NCBI GenBank assembly: GCA_002477275.1
Contig: DLOU01000008.1
Location: forward strand, 23,659-46,429
Length of the DNA stretch: 22,771 bases
DNA from: Caryophanales bacterium UBA7476
GTDB lineage: Bacteria; Bacillota_I; Bacilli_A; RF39; UBA660
Direction: 5' to 3'
The position numbers were made by a program, and so were the translations under genes. The notes under the pieces are model-generated. The model worked only from the letters and a program-made list of their open reading frames with translations, did not search any database and had not been told where the DNA came from. Below are positions 8,071 to 15,409 of this stretch, piece by piece. The stretch's first letter is position 1, and each line of letters starts with the position of its first letter.

Positions 8071-8732
8071 AAAAGTTTCTTAAAATAATAATTATAGTTT
8101 TTTCTCTTATTCTTATTAAATTGATTTTTTCTACTGTTTTGAATGAAACTATTAAAGTAAACTTTCATAATGGGGTTTATAATTCTAAACTTATTAAAGC
8201 ACTTTATGTTTTTAATGTTAATGAATCATATATTGTTTATTACAATGATGGTAATATTTCTTATAAAAAAAATAATTATGATGATGCTATTGAAAAATAT
8301 GATGATGCTTTAAAGAAAAATCCTCCTAAAGAAAGAGTTTGTGATATTAGAATTAATAAATCTTTAGCTATTGTTAATAGAATTAATTCTAAAGATAATA
8401 AAACTATATATGATGAACTTGAAAATGCTAAAATAAATCTTTATGAAGATGGATGTGCAAATAAAGAAGATGATAATGGTGAAAGTGAAAAAGCAGAAAA
8501 ACTTGAAAAGGAAATTCAAAAATTACAGGATGAACTAGATAATCCTTCGGATTCTGATGATTCGGATGATCAAAATCAAGATAATAACGATGATAATGAC
8601 GAAGATGATACAAAAGATGTAGAACAAGATCTTAGAGAAATTCAAAAACAAGCTAGTCGTAGTAGACAAGATGATATGAATGATTCTGAATATATTGGTA
8701 ACTTTAAATATTATTCAGGAAAGAGATGGTGA
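8067..8732 (+). CDS. batC: BatC-like anchored TPR protein with acidic tail
   Basis: 221 aa. An N-terminal signal anchor (about residues 5-23) is followed by a TPR-like unit (about 56-95, YNDGNISYKKNNYDDAIEKY and so on), a linker, a strongly acidic low-complexity stretch rich in D, N and S (about 155-185) and a short helix plus polar C-terminus. TPR proteins in this place (BatC/BatE type) are scaffolds that bind the VWA partners. The acidic stretch may bind cations or keep the tail extended, but that is inference. The gene overlaps its neighbour upstream by four bases and ends in TGA four bases before the GNAT start. Confidence 0.75.
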   Translation: MKKFLKIIIIVFSLILIKLIFSTVLNETIKVNFHNGVYNSKLIKALYVFNVNESYIVYYNDGNISYKKNNYDDAIEKYDDALKKNPPKERVCDIRINKSLAIVNRINSKDNKTIYDELENAKINLYEDGCANKEDDNGESEKAEKLEKEIQKLQDELDNPSDSDDSDDQNQDNNDDNDEDDTKDVEQDLREIQKQASRSRQDDMNDSEYIGNFKYYSGKRW

Positions 8733-8736
8733 TTAA

Positions 8737-9219
8737 ATGGAAATTATTGAATATGAAGAAAAGTATTTAGAAGATGTTAGAGATCTTCTTACTGAACTTG
8801 AAGAGTATTTAGTTTCTATTGATAAAGATAATTTAGATCAGGTTCATCCTGAATATCATGAGAAAATGGCTTTGATTGATTTAGATGAAGTTAACTCAAA
8901 TAGTGGTAAATGTTATTTGGCTATCCAAGATGAAAAGGCTATCGGTTTAATAATGGGAACTATTCCTTCTTATGGTGAATTTGATTATCTAGATTATAAA
9001 TGCCCTAAGAGAGGCATTATTACAGAACTTATTGTTACATCTAAAGTAAGAAGTAGTGGAGTAGGAAAAAATTTAATTGAAAAGATTGAAGAATACTTTA
9101 AGTCTTGTGGATGTGAATATGTTCTTGTAGATGTTTTTGCTTATAATGAGAACACTATTAACTTTTATGAGAAAAAAGGTTATCATCCAAGAATGTATAC
9201 TAATATTAAAAAGATTTAA
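8737..9219 (+). CDS. GNAT-family N-acetyltransferase
   Basis: 160 aa, the size of a single GNAT domain, which moves an acetyl group from acetyl-CoA to an amine. Motif A is clear: GIITELIVTSKVRSSGVGKN, with the pyrophosphate-binding RSSGVG. Motif B follows as VDVFAYNENTINFYEKKGYH near the C-terminus, with the usual N-x-x-x-x-x-FYEKxGF pattern. The substrate is unknown. The ribosome-binding site ATGGTGAT lies inside the end of the TPR gene, four bases separate the genes, and a strong terminator follows. It is therefore the last gene of the argS/Bat operon, although it need not share that function. Confidence 0.9.
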   Translation: MEIIEYEEKYLEDVRDLLTELEEYLVSIDKDNLDQVHPEYHEKMALIDLDEVNSNSGKCYLAIQDEKAIGLIMGTIPSYGEFDYLDYKCPKRGIITELIVTSKVRSSGVGKNLIEKIEEYFKSCGCEYVLVDVFAYNENTINFYEKKGYHPRMYTNIKKI

Positions 9220-9252
9220 AATTGCTTAAACTTATATTAGTTAACTTTTTGC

Positions 9253-9280
9253 AAATAGTACATTTAGTACTATTTTTTTT
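9253..9280 (+). terminator. Terminator at the end of the argS/Bat operon
   Basis: Perfect 9-bp stem AAATAGTAC / GTACTATTT around the loop ATTTA, continuing into an eight-base T-run. It is the first convincing terminator after the promoter at 1863. Confidence 0.9.
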
Positions 9281-9315
9281 AATGCTTTTGTTGTATATTT
9301 GTAATAGGCGATGAT

Positions 9316-9675
9316 ATGAAATATAATAATTTAAAAAAATATAATAAACTTCTTGCTCTTTTAGCTAGTGGAACAATAGCTTTATCTATGGCTGGTTGTG
9401 CTAACAATGCAGAAAAAGTGTTACAATTAGATATAACTGATATGACTGCATCACTTATGTATGATGATTATTTACAAAATGAAAAAGATTCAAGAAGATA
9501 TAATATACATGAATTGATAGATGAATTAATAGATGTTGAAACAATGGCAGATGATTCGCTTGATGAAGAAAAGATAAATGGAAGTGGAACTACTAAAAAT
9601 TATAATGGGGAAGATCTTCATTATGATTCTAAAGAGCATTATCGTGGTGATATTATTTATTATTTAAAAAGTTAA
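9316..9675 (+). CDS. Small lipoprotein of unknown function, 119 aa
   Basis: The N-terminus is a lipoprotein signal: basic start (MKYNNLKKYNK), hydrophobic core, then lipobox SMAGC with the lipidated cysteine at residue 28. The mature part, about 91 residues, is acidic and mostly helical at first (LIDELIDVETMADDSLDEEK), then has a polar stretch with GSGTTKNYNGED and ends in GDIIYYLKS. I recognise no family. It should be anchored on the outer face of the cell membrane. The ribosome-binding site is the weak AGGCGAT before ATG 9316; the nearby ATG 9311 meets a stop at once. Terminators on both sides make it a single-gene unit. Confidence 0.75.
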   Translation: MKYNNLKKYNKLLALLASGTIALSMAGCANNAEKVLQLDITDMTASLMYDDYLQNEKDSRRYNIHELIDELIDVETMADDSLDEEKINGSGTTKNYNGEDLHYDSKEHYRGDIIYYLKS

Positions 9676-9695
9676 TAATTTCATTAACTTTTTTT
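9666..9695 (+). terminator. Terminator of the lipoprotein gene
   Basis: Perfect 11-bp stem AAAAAGTTAAT / ATTAACTTTTT with the 6-base loop AATTTC and a T-rich tail. The lipoprotein stop codon (9673-9675) is inside the stem. Confidence 0.88.
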
Positions 9696-9696
9696 G

Positions 9697-9725
9697 TTTT
9701 CAATTATTTCTTTTTTTGATAGAAT
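9697..9725 (+). promoter_or_regulatory. Probable mutL promoter
   Basis: TTTTCA (9697-9702), 17 bases, then TAGAAT (9720-9725) with TG at 9717-9718 giving an extended -10. Each hexamer departs from consensus by one or two bases. It lies just after a terminator and about 18 bases before the mutL start, where a promoter is needed. Confidence 0.55.
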
Positions 9726-9743
9726 TTATATAGGTGAAGTTAT

Positions 9744-11513
9744 ATGAGTAAGATTAAAGTAATGGATGAAAATTTAGCTAATAAGATTGCAGCTGGAGAA
9801 GTCATTGAAAAGATGATGAATATTGTTAAAGAATTAGTTGAAAATAGTATTGATGCTGAAAGTGATGAAATAAAAATAGAACTTATTGATTCTGGTACAA
9901 AGATGGTTAAAATATCTGATAATGGTATTGGAATGGATAAAGAAGATGCTCGTCTTGCTTTTTCTAGACATGCTACTAGTAAATGTCAGGATTTGCATGA
10001 TTTATTTAATATTAATTCTTTAGGATTTAGAGGTGAAGCTCTTCCGTCAATTGCATCTATATCTAAAGTTACATTAAAAACTTCTAATGGAAAGACTGGT
10101 ACTTTGGTTAAAATAGAAGGGGGTAAAGAGATAGAAGTTTCATCTTCTGATCTACAAAAGGGTACAACTATTACTGTAGAAGATGTTTTCTATAATACTC
10201 CAGTTAGACTTAAATATATTAAAAATTTATATAGTGAACTTGCAAATATTGTTGAATATATAAATAAGATGGCTCTTTCTTATCCTGAAATAAAATTTAC
10301 TTTAATTAATAATGATAAAGTATTACTTGATACAGATGGTTCTGGTAATTTGTTAAAAGTTATTTATGAAATATATGGTGGTAGTGTAGCTAAAAGAATG
10401 GTGGAAGTATCTTCTTCTAATGATGATTATAATATTAGTGGTTATATATCTTATCCTGAAAATCAAAGATCATCTAGAAATAGTATTACAACTCTTGTTA
10501 ATGGACGTGTCATTAAAAATAATGATTTGATAAGAATAATTACTGATATATATCATTTATATATGCCAAAAGATAAGTATCCAATTGTTGTTTTAAACAT
10601 AGAGACAGATCCAATACTTGTTGATGTAAATGTACATCCTACTAAGATGGATGTAAAGTTTTCTAAGATGGATACTTTAAAAGAACTTCTTAATGATATG
10701 ATTAAGTCTAAAATTAAAGAACTAGTCATGATACCAGATATTTCAATAAGAACTCGTGATGATATTTCATTTAATGAAGTTGAAGATGATTCTAATAATA
10801 TATCTTATCAAGAAACAGCACTTGTTTTTGATGTAGAAGAAAGTTCTGAAATTTTCGAATCTAAAGATGAAAAACCTGAAAAAATAGTAGAACAAATTGA
10901 AATAGAAGAAATTGTTCCAGATGAATATAAAATTAAAGAGATGATTCCAAGGGGTATAGTTTATAAAACATATATAATTGCTGAGAATCCTGATGGAATG
11001 TTTTTAATTGATCAACATGCTGCAGCTGAAAGAGTAAACTTTGAAAAGTGTATGAAAAAGGTCTTGAATTCAGAAATAGAAAGAGTAGATATGCTTGTAC
11101 CAGTTAGAATTGAACTTCCAAAAAATGAATATTTAGTGGTGAGAGAACATTTGGATTTACTTGATGAACTTGGACTTACTACAGAAGAATTTGATAAAAA
11201 CACATTTATTGTTCGTACTCATCCTTCTTGGATAAAAAAAGATTTAGAAAAGGGTGATATTGAGAAAATATTTGAGACAATTGCTAATCATGAGGAATTT
11301 TCAAAAGAAAAATTCGTTGATCATTTTGTTGCAACTATGGCTTGTCGTATGTCGATTAAAGCAAATGACTATATTTCTTTAGAAGATGCACAGTACTTGC
11401 TTAATGAACTTAGAAAATGTGAAAATCCCTTTAATTGTCCGCATGGAAGACCTACTATAATCACTTATACAAAATATGAGCTTGAAAAAATGTTTAAAAG
11501 AATTATGAATTAA
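9744..11513 (+). CDS. mutL: DNA mismatch repair protein MutL (endonuclease type)
   Basis: 589 aa. The N-terminal GHKL ATPase shows ELVENSIDA (with the catalytic E and the Mg-binding N), DNGIGM, RHATSK and GFRGEAL, followed by the S5-like domain with LVNGRVIKN and NVHPTKMDVKF. After an acidic linker (about residues 330-400), the C-terminal domain has the metal-dependent nuclease motif DQHAAAERVNFE (423-434, DQHA-x2-E-x4-E), ACR within ATMACRMS, and CPHGRPT. It should nick the new strand after MutS finds a mismatch, as in bacteria without MutH. mutS is not in the window. The segment after GEVIE reads KMMN where many MutL proteins have RPA; this is probably a lineage trait. The ribosome-binding site is AGGTGAAG. 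Confidence 0.95.
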   Translation: MSKIKVMDENLANKIAAGEVIEKMMNIVKELVENSIDAESDEIKIELIDSGTKMVKISDNGIGMDKEDARLAFSRHATSKCQDLHDLFNINSLGFRGEALPSIASISKVTLKTSNGKTGTLVKIEGGKEIEVSSSDLQKGTTITVEDVFYNTPVRLKYIKNLYSELANIVEYINKMALSYPEIKFTLINNDKVLLDTDGSGNLLKVIYEIYGGSVAKRMVEVSSSNDDYNISGYISYPENQRSSRNSITTLVNGRVIKNNDLIRIITDIYHLYMPKDKYPIVVLNIETDPILVDVNVHPTKMDVKFSKMDTLKELLNDMIKSKIKELVMIPDISIRTRDDISFNEVEDDSNNISYQETALVFDVEESSEIFESKDEKPEKIVEQIEIEEIVPDEYKIKEMIPRGIVYKTYIIAENPDGMFLIDQHAAAERVNFEKCMKKVLNSEIERVDMLVPVRIELPKNEYLVVREHLDLLDELGLTTEEFDKNTFIVRTHPSWIKKDLEKGDIEKIFETIANHEEFSKEKFVDHFVATMACRMSIKANDYISLEDAQYLLNELRKCENPFNCPHGRPTIITYTKYELEKMFKRIMN

Positions 11514-11567
11514 TATTGAAAAATAATAGAAATAATTATAAAATTAATTTGAAGAAGAGGGATTATT

Positions 11568-13124
11568 ATGACAGAAGAACAATTAGATGGACTAGTTAGT
11601 GTTACTAATGATTTAGAACTTATAAAAAGAGTGGCTGATGAAGATCAATATTCTATTAATACTATAATTCAGTTTATGATGAAGCATTCTAATTTTTCAA
11701 GTTCAGAATTTATGTACTTTATAAATATTTTTACTAATTGTGAAAACGAAGAAAAGAAACTAGCTATCTTTAATATTCTTTCTAAAAATGATTATAATTA
11801 TGAAGATTTAAAGAAAGTTATTGATTTTATAAATAATATTAAAGATGTAAAAAAATATGATTTTAGAATAGATTTTTTAAAGAATACTTCTTTAACATAT
11901 GTTTTGTCTAGTGAAGAACTTTTAATTATAGCTAATTCAAAAGATGAAAATATATATGCTAAGGTTAAAACAATAGAAGAATTAGTAAGTGAATATGAGA
12001 AAGAATCTAAACCTTTTGATGAAGAATTTCATAAGAGTGTTTTAAATATTATAAAACATGTTTCTAATACTCCTAAGAAGAAAGATAGTGAAAGATTAGT
12101 TCATGAGTTTTATGATGCTCAGAGAAATGAACGTATAAAGGATAGTATTAAAAAGAAACTTATTGCTTCTGAAGGAGCTAAATTTGAACAGTTGATTGGT
12201 ATAAAAAGAGATTTAGATACTATTAATCTTTTTGATAATTTATGGAGTATTGAATATATTATTTCTTTATTTGAAAATAATGGTAAAAAGCTTTCACTAG
12301 ATCAAATGGAAGTGCTTATTAAATTAAATGCTTTAAGTAGTACTTATATTTCATCAAGAATTAATTCATATTTTGAGAATTTAGAATTAATAAAGTATCG
12401 TAGTTTTGATGAAATATTAAGTATCGCAAGAATTGTAGTTCCTTATAAATATTTTGGTGACTCTCTAGATGTTGAAACACTATTAACTGGTCCTGGTGTT
12501 GTTTCAAATAGAACTTATGAACAATCAATGTATTTTGTTAATGAATTAAGTAAATTTGAAAAAGAAGAACATACATTTGCTGCACTTAATGCATTGTATG
12601 ATTTAGCATTATTATCTGATGTTCCTTTTGATATTTTAAGAAAACAATTTGAATTTACTAAGAGTTTAGATAATGATTTTGATAAAGTGTGTTCTGCTCA
12701 AATATTTAAGAATTTAAAATATATTGGTAATCTTAATTTTGGAGATGCAGTTAAATATATAAGAGAGGTTACGTTATGTGATTCACCTCAAAAGAAGAAA
12801 GCTTTAACTAATGCTGTTAGGTTTATTGAACAAAATGATAATTTAGAACAAAATGAAAAATTGTTATTAGTAAAAATGATAAGAGATTCTTCTAAGACTG
12901 AGGCTAGAGGAATATCTGAAATAATATCTTCAACAACAACTTCAACTTTAAGTGATCAATTAGCATTAATAGATTTAGACGAAAGTAGTTATTATACTTC
13001 TATTATTAGAGCTCAGAAAGATATTAAACGAATAAGAAAAATTAGTTCTGCAGATAGCATTGATGCTATAAAAGATATATTAACTACAGAAAGTAAAACA
13101 GATAAAAGCGACTTTCATATTTAG
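11568..13124 (+). CDS. Unrecognised helical protein, 518 aa
   Basis: A long soluble protein that I do not recognise. It has no signal peptide, membrane segment or cysteine-rich motif. The sequence reads as a chain of amphipathic helices of 15-25 residues with short polar breaks, for example EFMYFINIFTNCENEEKK and SFDEILSIARIVVPYKYF, so an alpha-solenoid (HEAT- or ARM-like) is the best guess. No repeat unit is obvious by eye. One glycine-rich break, LLTGPGVVSNRTYEQS, stands out near residue 305. The C-terminal 80 residues are charged and end with a polar tail. AGAGGGA before the ATG is a fair ribosome-binding site. It follows mutL by 54 bases with no terminator between, so the two may be co-transcribed, and it has its own terminator. 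Confidence 0.8.
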   Translation: MTEEQLDGLVSVTNDLELIKRVADEDQYSINTIIQFMMKHSNFSSSEFMYFINIFTNCENEEKKLAIFNILSKNDYNYEDLKKVIDFINNIKDVKKYDFRIDFLKNTSLTYVLSSEELLIIANSKDENIYAKVKTIEELVSEYEKESKPFDEEFHKSVLNIIKHVSNTPKKKDSERLVHEFYDAQRNERIKDSIKKKLIASEGAKFEQLIGIKRDLDTINLFDNLWSIEYIISLFENNGKKLSLDQMEVLIKLNALSSTYISSRINSYFENLELIKYRSFDEILSIARIVVPYKYFGDSLDVETLLTGPGVVSNRTYEQSMYFVNELSKFEKEEHTFAALNALYDLALLSDVPFDILRKQFEFTKSLDNDFDKVCSAQIFKNLKYIGNLNFGDAVKYIREVTLCDSPQKKKALTNAVRFIEQNDNLEQNEKLLLVKMIRDSSKTEARGISEIISSTTTSTLSDQLALIDLDESSYYTSIIRAQKDIKRIRKISSADSIDAIKDILTTESKTDKSDFHI

Positions 13125-13133
13125 TCGTTTTTT
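13104..13133 (+). terminator. Terminator after the helical protein gene
   Basis: Stem AAAAGCGACT (13104-13113) with AGTCGTTTTT (13123-13132), ten pairs including one G-T, loop TTCATATTT, then T. The TAG stop of the preceding gene lies within it. Confidence 0.85.
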
Positions 13134-13147
13134 CTTTTATTATTATT

Positions 13148-13174
13148 TTAGCACTCTCACTTGACAAGTGCTAA
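13148..13174 (+). promoter_or_regulatory. CIRCE operator (HrcA site) for clpB
   Basis: TTAGCACTC, nine bases, AAGTGCTAA. The CIRCE consensus is TTAGCACTC-N9-GAGTGCTAA, so there is a single mismatch. It overlaps the -35 box, as expected for repression by HrcA under normal conditions and release on heat shock. hrcA itself is not in the window. Confidence 0.93.
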
Positions 13175-13188
13175 AATAATAGTATAAT
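13161..13188 (+). promoter_or_regulatory. Sigma-A promoter of clpB
   Basis: TTGACA (13161-13166), a 16-base spacer and TATAAT (13183-13188), both hexamers perfect. The -35 box lies inside the CIRCE palindrome. The transcript would begin near 13195 with a very short leader carrying the ribosome-binding site AGGTGAT. Confidence 0.88.
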
Positions 13189-13208
13189 TATACTTGTGAG
13201 GTGATATT

Positions 13209-15320
13209 ATGTTTAATAATAATGAAGAAGAAAATGTTCTAGAAAAATATGGTCGTAATATTACTCAAAAAGCTCGTGATGGGAAAATGGATCCTGTTAT
13301 TGGTCGTGATGATGAAATACGTAATATTACAAGGGTTCTTTCTAGAAAAACAAAAAACAATCCAGTTTTAATTGGTGAACCTGGAGTTGGTAAAACAGCT
13401 ATAGTTGAAGGACTTGCTGAAAGAATTGTTAAAAATGATGTTCCTAATAGTTTAAAAAATAAAACAATTTGGGAACTTGATATGGCTTCTTTAATTGCTG
13501 GAGCTAAATATAGAGGCGAATTTGAAGAAAGACTTAAAAAAGTTTTAAATGAAGTTAAGAAATCTGAAGGAGAAATCATCATGTTTATTGATGAAATTCA
13601 TACTATTGTTGGTGCTGGTAACTCTGAAGGGGGAATGGATACTTCTAATATCTTAAAACCTATGCTTGCACGTGGTGAAATACATGTTATCGGTGCTACA
13701 ACGCTTAATGAATATCGTAAATATATTGAAAAAGATGGTGCTCTTGAAAGACGTTTTCAAAAAGTTAAAGTTAATGAACCGTCTGTTTTAGATACAATTA
13801 CTATACTTCGTGGATTAAAAGAAAGATTTGAAATACATCATGGTGTAACTATTCAAGATAAAGCTATTATTACAGCTACAAACTTATCAAATAGATATAT
13901 AACTGATAGATTCTTACCAGATAAAGCAATTGATTTAATAGATGAAGCGTGTGCTACTATTAGAGTACAACTTGATAGTGTTCCAGAAGAACTTGATAAT
14001 CTTCAAAGAGAAATTATGAGACTTGAAGTTGAAAAGGAAGCTTTGAAGAAAGAAAAAGATGAAATGAGTAAAGCTCGTGTTTTATCACTTGATGAGACAC
14101 TCACTAATTTAAAAAATCAAGAAAAGGAACTTAATGAAAAATGGCAAGATGAAAAGAATGTTATTGATTCTATAAAAGATAAGAAAAGTGAACTTGAAAA
14201 AGCTAAGTTTAATCTTTCAAAAGCAGAAAATGAATATGATTTAGAAACTGCTGCTAGACTTAAACATGGAGTTATACCTAGCTTGGAAAAAGAGCTTAGT
14301 GAACTTAGAGAAAAAAATAATAATAGAATATTAAGTGATGTAGTTACTCCTGATGATATAGCTGTAGTCATTTCTAGATGGACTGGTGTTCCTATTTCAA
14401 AACTTGTTAGTAGTGAAAAAGAAAAACTTCTTGGACTTGAAGAAAATCTTAGGAAGAGAGTAATGGGTCAAGATGAAGCTATTTCACTTGTAAGTGATGC
14501 AATACTTAAGAGTCGTAGTGGAATTAAAGATCCTAATAGACCAATTGGTTCATTTATGTTCTTAGGACCTACTGGAGTAGGTAAAACAGAAGTTGCTCGT
14601 AGTCTTGCTTATGAACTATTTGATGATGAAAAACATATGATTAGAATTGATATGAGTGAATATATGGAGAAATTTAGTGTTTCGAGACTTATTGGATCTC
14701 CTCCAGGATATGTAGGATATGATGAAGGCGGAGAACTAACTGAAGCTGTAAGAAGAAATCCATATAGTATAGTTTTATTTGATGAGATTGAAAAAGCTCA
14801 TCCTGAAGTATTAAATCTACTTCTTCAAATACTTGATGATGGTAGACTTACTGATTCTAATGGTAGACTTGTAGATTTTAAAAACACAATTATAATTATG
14901 ACTTCTAATTTAGGAAGTGAATATGTTCTTGATGGAAAGAAAGACTTAGTTTTAAAAGAAGTACAAAGTACATTTAGACCAGAATTTGTAAATAGAATTG
15001 ATGAAATAGTAGTATTTAATGAGCTTCATAAAGACTCTATTAGAAAAATATTAGATAAAATTGTTTCTCAAATAGAAGAAAGATTAAAAGATTCAGATAT
15101 TTCGATAAAACTTACTGAAAGATGTAAAGATTATTTAGTCGATAATGGTTATGATGTAAATTATGGAGCAAGACCTCTTAAAAGAATAGTTAGTCGTACA
15201 CTTGAAGTTCTTCTTTCTAAAAAAATAATTAATGGAGAAATTAAACCTTCATCAATTATAAATATCGATTATGATGAAAATGAGTTTAAAATAAGTTCTA
15301 TAAACAAAACAATAAATTAG
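13209..15320 (+). CDS. clpB: ClpB disaggregase lacking the N-terminal domain
   Basis: HSP100 chaperone, 703 aa, that pulls proteins out of aggregates with DnaK. Order: NBD1 with Walker A GEPGVGKT (56-63), Walker B FIDE (D128, E129) and pore loop KYRGEF (Y101); a long coiled-coil middle domain (about 255-375), full ClpB length rather than the short ClpC form; NBD2 with Walker A GPTGVGKT (453-460), D525-E526 and pore loop GYVGYDEGG. The usual Clp_N repeat domain of about 140 residues is absent, and the promoter sits directly upstream, so this is the natural form, as in Mycoplasma ClpB. I see no ClpP-binding IGF/L-type loop. AGGTGAT precedes the ATG. HrcA control is indicated by the CIRCE site. 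Confidence 0.94.
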   Translation: MFNNNEEENVLEKYGRNITQKARDGKMDPVIGRDDEIRNITRVLSRKTKNNPVLIGEPGVGKTAIVEGLAERIVKNDVPNSLKNKTIWELDMASLIAGAKYRGEFEERLKKVLNEVKKSEGEIIMFIDEIHTIVGAGNSEGGMDTSNILKPMLARGEIHVIGATTLNEYRKYIEKDGALERRFQKVKVNEPSVLDTITILRGLKERFEIHHGVTIQDKAIITATNLSNRYITDRFLPDKAIDLIDEACATIRVQLDSVPEELDNLQREIMRLEVEKEALKKEKDEMSKARVLSLDETLTNLKNQEKELNEKWQDEKNVIDSIKDKKSELEKAKFNLSKAENEYDLETAARLKHGVIPSLEKELSELREKNNNRILSDVVTPDDIAVVISRWTGVPISKLVSSEKEKLLGLEENLRKRVMGQDEAISLVSDAILKSRSGIKDPNRPIGSFMFLGPTGVGKTEVARSLAYELFDDEKHMIRIDMSEYMEKFSVSRLIGSPPGYVGYDEGGELTEAVRRNPYSIVLFDEIEKAHPEVLNLLLQILDDGRLTDSNGRLVDFKNTIIIMTSNLGSEYVLDGKKDLVLKEVQSTFRPEFVNRIDEIVVFNELHKDSIRKILDKIVSQIEERLKDSDISIKLTERCKDYLVDNGYDVNYGARPLKRIVSRTLEVLLSKKIINGEIKPSSIINIDYDENEFKISSINKTIN

Positions 15321-15346
15321 TAGGATTTTTTCTACTAATTTTTTTT
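15314..15346 (+). terminator. Terminator of clpB
   Basis: Stem AATTAGTAG (15315-15323) with CTACTAATT (15332-15340), nine perfect pairs, loop GATTTTTT, followed by a T-run. It overlaps the TAG stop of clpB. Confidence 0.9.
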
Positions 15347-15355
15347 AAAAATTGC

Positions 15356-15383
15356 TGCACATAATTTATAGTTATGTTATAAT
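15356..15383 (+). promoter_or_regulatory. Extended -10 promoter of essC
   Basis: TGTTATAAT at 15375-15383 is a perfect extended -10. The best -35 candidate is TGCACA at 15356-15361 (four of six, 16-base spacer). It lies in the gap after the clpB terminator and 27 bases before the essC start. Confidence 0.65.
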
Positions 15384-15409
15384 TATATTTATAATAGGAG
15401 TGTGCATGT

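Noticed and set aside
8428..8613. Histidine-rich minus-strand frame of 61 codons
   Set aside because: It is the mirror of the acidic GAT/GAA-rich tail of the TPR gene, which gives His/Phe-rich codons on the other strand. It is a composition artefact.
9780..9840. Unusual KMMN in place of RPA after the GEV motif of MutL as a sign of lost function
   Set aside because: All other ATPase and nuclease motifs are intact, and related low-GC groups appear to vary at this place, so it is likely a lineage difference.
11012..11203. Minus-strand frame inside mutL
   Set aside because: Antisense to the conserved nuclease domain, serine-rich by composition, and without start signals.
13265..13582. 105-codon minus-strand frame in clpB
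   Set aside because: Antisense to the first ATPase domain. Long open frames on the reverse strand are common there because of codon bias; no promoter or ribosome-binding site.
14117..14371. 84-codon minus-strand frame in clpB
   Set aside because: Mirror of the coiled-coil middle domain; the serine/leucine-rich product is a composition artefact.
13209..15320. Naming the Clp ATPase ClpC
   Set aside because: The middle domain has the full ClpB length and no ClpP-binding loop is visible, so ClpB fits better even without the N-domain.
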